From Candidatus Binataceae bacterium (GTDB lineage: Bacteria; Desulfobacterota; Binatia; Binatales; Binataceae), in contig JADMIL010000028.1 of NCBI GenBank assembly GCA_015478645.1, forward strand, positions 1 to 38,565: 38,565 nt of DNA. The letters are read 5' to 3'. Every line of letters begins with the position of its first letter. Within the stretch, counting starts at the first letter, position 1. Below the pieces are notes generated by a model that saw nothing but the letters and a program-made list of their open reading frames with translations, ran no database searches and was not told where the DNA came from. Below are positions 36,481-38,565 of this stretch, in pieces. Both the position numbers and the translations under genes were made by a program.

Positions 36481-36743
36481 TTCTTCGCCTCATCGATGCG
36501 CGGCGGGACTTGCCGGCTCCAATCGTGCTCCGCGCCCCACTCGGTTTCCCGCGCCCGCATGTCGTCGAGCGCCTCGTCGGGCTCATCGGGCTCGGGTTCG
36601 GCGTCGCCGTTGTCCTCGTCGTCACAATCGACCGCGGCTGAGGAATTGAGGCAGTTCTCGCACCAAAATCCGGGATAAAACAGCAGGCCGCCGCAGCCGT
36701 GGCATTCGCAGACCAGCACCTCGACAAAGCCCGGAAATTTCAT
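36477..36743 (-). CDS. Small acidic zinc-ribbon protein
   Basis: 88 aa from ATG 36743, which overlaps the recombinase stop (ATGA); longer forms would extend into that gene. Residues 11-32 contain CECHGCGG and FWCENC, a four- or five-Cys zinc knuckle. The remainder is highly acidic (DCDDEDNGDAEPEPDEPDE). It is coupled to the holin-like gene by ATGA. Role unknown. Confidence 0.6.
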   Translation of the reverse strand: MKFPGFVEVLVCECHGCGGLLFYPGFWCENCLNSSAAVDCDDEDNGDAEPEPDEPDEALDDMRARETEWGAEHDWSRQVPPRIDEAKK

Positions 36744-37525
36744 CGATCGCAGCCGCCGGCCGCGCTGCGCGCCATCGCCCGGCTTACCTGCGTCGCTGTC
36801 CATTCGCCCCCCCAAGGTGCTGGGATCCCGCGCGCATTCAGTGCGCGGGCGAGTTCCCTTAACGAATTGCAACCCGCCATCAAAGCAGCGTCCAGATACG
36901 GACGCACGTCATTGGCGCGCTCGTCGGCGATCTTGCTCTTCGCCCGCCGCGCGCGATAGGCGCCGGCGCGGTTCGCGTTCAGCACGCCGCCGAGCCTGGT
37001 GATCGCCCGGCCTGAGCGGCGCGCAACCCATGCGCCGTCGCGCTCGATCGCCGCCTTGACCACAGCCAGCGCCGCCTTGGTGCGCTGCGAGGTCATACCG
37101 GCCTCGAATTCGGCGATCAGCGCCAGCACGCCGATGATCAGCTTGCCGATCGGCCCCGGCGGAATATCCGGCAAATCGCAAAAGACCACGCCGCCGTCGC
37201 CGAGACCTTCGACCAGCGCCAGCAGAAACCGCGCGTTGCGGGCCAGCCGATCGAGCTTGGCGACGATCAGCACGCACCGGCGCAGCCGACATTCGGCCAG
37301 CGCCTTGGCCAACTCCGGCCGCTCGTTGCGCTTGCCGCTCTCGACCTCGGTATAGGTGGTGATGATCTTGCCGCCGACCGCCGCGATGTGGGCCGCCACC
37401 CGTTCCCGCTGGGCTTCCAGCCCGAGCCCGGAGGCGCCCTGCTTGTCGGTCGAGACCCGGTAGTAGGCGACGAACCGTGGCGAGCCAGGCGCACCACGCG
37501 CTCGCGCTGCCGCCGGCGCTGCCAT
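36740..37525 (-). CDS. Serine recombinase (resolvase/invertase type)
   Basis: 261 aa. Catalytic domain: YYRVSTDKQG at 21-30 with R23 and S25, EAQRERVAAHI, then VLIVAKLDRLARNARFL (the LDRLAR motif) and an E-helix, IGVLALIAEFEAGMTSQRTKAAL. A C-terminal domain of about 100 residues ends in an HTH-like NSLRELARALNARGI...ATQVSRAMAR. Such enzymes cut both strands at a short crossover site through a phosphoserine link. Because the phage already has a tyrosine integrase, its job may be resolving multimers or inverting a segment; no inverted repeat pair was noticed nearby. It opens the leftward late operon. Confidence 0.85.
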   Translation of the reverse strand: MAAPAAARARGAPGSPRFVAYYRVSTDKQGASGLGLEAQRERVAAHIAAVGGKIITTYTEVESGKRNERPELAKALAECRLRRCVLIVAKLDRLARNARFLLALVEGLGDGGVVFCDLPDIPPGPIGKLIIGVLALIAEFEAGMTSQRTKAALAVVKAAIERDGAWVARRSGRAITRLGGVLNANRAGAYRARRAKSKIADERANDVRPYLDAALMAGCNSLRELARALNARGIPAPWGGEWTATQVSRAMARSAAGGCDR

Positions 37526-37539
37526 CCTCGCCCCGTCAC

Positions 37540-37545
37540 ATTATC
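37540..37545 (-). promoter_or_regulatory. Possible -10 box before the late operon
   Basis: On the minus strand GATAAT lies 14 bases before the recombinase ATG. There is no convincing -35 box, so it may be an activator-dependent promoter or chance. The region 37526-37656 holds no gene. Confidence 0.3.
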
Positions 37546-37656
37546 GGTGGTCCGTTCGGCAGAAAGAGACAGAGCGCCGGTTTGTTTAATGCCGATCTTT
37601 ACGGTGCGCGCGTCTTTTTCTGCGATCCTGCCGTGTAGTATGCCCGACGACCCCGA

Positions 37657-37980
37657 TCACTCTAAGGCGCAGCACCCTGGATCTATTCGCTCCGGGCTCA
37701 GCTCCGGCCAGTTGCACACGACCAGGTCCTCGCCCGGCGTCGCGATCGGCTGCCGCCAGCACAGCGCGCCGAGCCCGACGCGGAACAACCACTCGCCCCG
37801 CTGGCTCGGGGTCATCACCTCCCACGCGGTGATCACCAGGCGGATGCGCGGCGCCGGGACCGGCCGCCCCAGGCTCGCCGAGATCCACCGCTCGCTGCAA
37901 CCGAGCATCGCCGCGATCGAGCGCTGCCGCAGCCCGATCGCGCGCGCCCGCTGCCGCCAGCTCAGCTGATCGGGAACCAC
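37657..37980 (-). CDS. Small HTH DNA-binding protein, possible late regulator
   Basis: 107 aa from GTG 37980, which lies inside the end of the 86-aa gene and so suggests coupling; ATG 38064 would add 28 residues over that gene. A helix-turn-helix is evident at about 8-45 (RARAIGLRQRSIAAMLGCSE, then RWISASLGRP), followed by a helical domain with TPSQRGEWLFRVGLGAL and a Pro-rich end. It is the last gene before the gap preceding the late operon, a usual location for a late activator or antiterminator. That role is inferred from position only. The left copy at 1-307 is truncated. Confidence 0.6.
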   Translation of the reverse strand: MVPDQLSWRQRARAIGLRQRSIAAMLGCSERWISASLGRPVPAPRIRLVITAWEVMTPSQRGEWLFRVGLGALCWRQPIATPGEDLVVCNWPELSPERIDPGCCALE

Positions 37981-38222
37981 GGGAGCGCGGTCATCCAGGG
38001 CATACTGCCACCGCTCTCGGCCGGCGCGGGCTCGACCCTCACCTCGATCCGCGGCGGAGGACATGGCAAGATCAGGCCGCCCGGGCCGGCGCCATAGCAC
38101 CAGCACTCGGCCATCGGCCGCAGCAGCCGAGCGTGACAGGGGCGCCCGGCCCCGGCCTCGCTGCGCAGCTGGCAGATCCGCAGCCGGATCGCATCGAAAT
38201 CGTCCACCACCGGCTCAGCCAT
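37962..38222 (-). CDS. Hypothetical 86-aa protein (right copy)
   Basis: Same gene as 289-549, duplicated only by the terminal overlap. In this copy the coupled HTH gene downstream is complete. Confidence 0.6.
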   Translation of the reverse strand: MAEPVVDDFDAIRLRICQLRSEAGAGRPCHARLLRPMAECWCYGAGPGGLILPCPPPRIEVRVEPAPAESGGSMPWMTALPWFPIS

Positions 38223-38565
38223 CGGCCGCCTCCCGCTCCACCGCCTGCTCGCTCACCGAGACGCCCAGCTCGTCGCGCACCCGCTTGACCGGATCGCCCC
38301 GGCGCGGTGCCGCAAACGCCGCCGCGTTCCGCTCGCCCCACGCCGCGATGTTGGCTCTCGCCTCGCGGCACGCCGCCTCGACATAGGCGATTTCCGCAGG
38401 CGTCGGCGCCGGCCGGCGTGCCGCTGGCGGCGGCTTGCCGAAGTGTCGCCGCCACATCGCCTCGGCCTGCCCGGCAAGCCGCGCAGCGAACCACAGACGG
38501 TCCGGGTCGATCGGGCTGCGATCTTCGAACGCACCAAGCATAACGCGCCGCCATCCGTAATCGTA
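38215..38565 (-). CDS. Hypothetical protein, right copy truncated at its 5' end
   Basis: Second copy of the gene at 542-1006, cut by the window end. The internal ATG at 38541 corresponds to 868 in the left copy. Confidence 0.5.
   Translation of the reverse strand, partial: YDYGWRRVMLGAFEDRSPIDPDRLWFAARLAGQAEAMWRRHFGKPPPAARRPAPTPAEIAYVEAACREARANIAAWGERNAAAFAAPRRGDPVKRVRDELGVSVSEQAVEREAADG

Larger units (their letters stand above)
37674..38565. repeat. Right copy of the 892-bp direct terminal repeat
   Basis: Identical to bases 1-892 (offset 37673). See the left copy. Confidence 0.95.

Overview
The window is the genome of a temperate, siphovirus-like phage of a GC-rich alphaproteobacterium, assembled as a circle. 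Bases 1-892 recur exactly at 37674-38565, so the unique length is 37,673 bp. Signs of an alphaproteobacterial host are a GapR/DUF2312-like protein, a J-domain protein and small phage proteins of kinds common in that class, plus an attP core matching the 3' half of a tRNA-Pro(CGG) gene. The host genus cannot be read from the sequence.

Layout. An immunity region at 5.5-6.5 kb holds a Cro-like gene (leftward) and a CI-like repressor (rightward) around overlapping promoters and operators. Rightward, from a second promoter near 6.45 kb, runs a tightly overlapping run of small genes (6.5-9.1 kb), a YqaJ/lambda-Exo-type exonuclease and a RecT-type annealing protein (9.1-11.1 kb), a J-domain protein, an excisionase and a tyrosine integrase (12.3-13.5 kb). 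attP lies at 13559-13603, followed by two further genes that end at 14562.

Leftward from cro come gapR-like, zinc-finger and rusA genes, then a two-gene cassette of exported proteins (one a PEP-CTERM protein) that ends at an intrinsic terminator. Next come two small virion-like proteins, a replication initiator with an iteron origin inside its gene, and small regulators. Across the circle junction the same strand continues with a serine recombinase, a holin-like protein and TerS/TerL. Fibre-like exported proteins follow, then portal, head morphogenesis, protease/scaffold, capsid, tail tube, tail chaperones with a -1 frameshift, tape measure and two large exported fibre-like proteins, ending in membrane proteins at 14.6 kb. 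The leftward unit converges on the rightward one at 14562/14563.

The most unusual property is the number of proteins carrying Sec signal peptides (134, 214, 827, 453, 421 and 119 aa, plus likely a 75 aa and a 162 aa protein). Several sit where tail-tip and fibre genes normally lie, and the clear cases have even cysteine counts, as expected for disulfide folding outside the cytoplasm. One has a complete PEP-CTERM/exosortase sorting tail, a host surface-sorting signal I do not associate with phage genes. No endolysin and no conventional tail-hub genes were recognised. Other notable points: a near-consensus parS site beside attP, an integrase frame with no start codon, and two fibre-like genes each broken by an apparent one-base insertion. 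No gene-free stretch exceeds 300 bases; the longest are 5263-5541 (structured leader) and 3200-3403 (nothing convincing beyond a short repeat and a GC hairpin).
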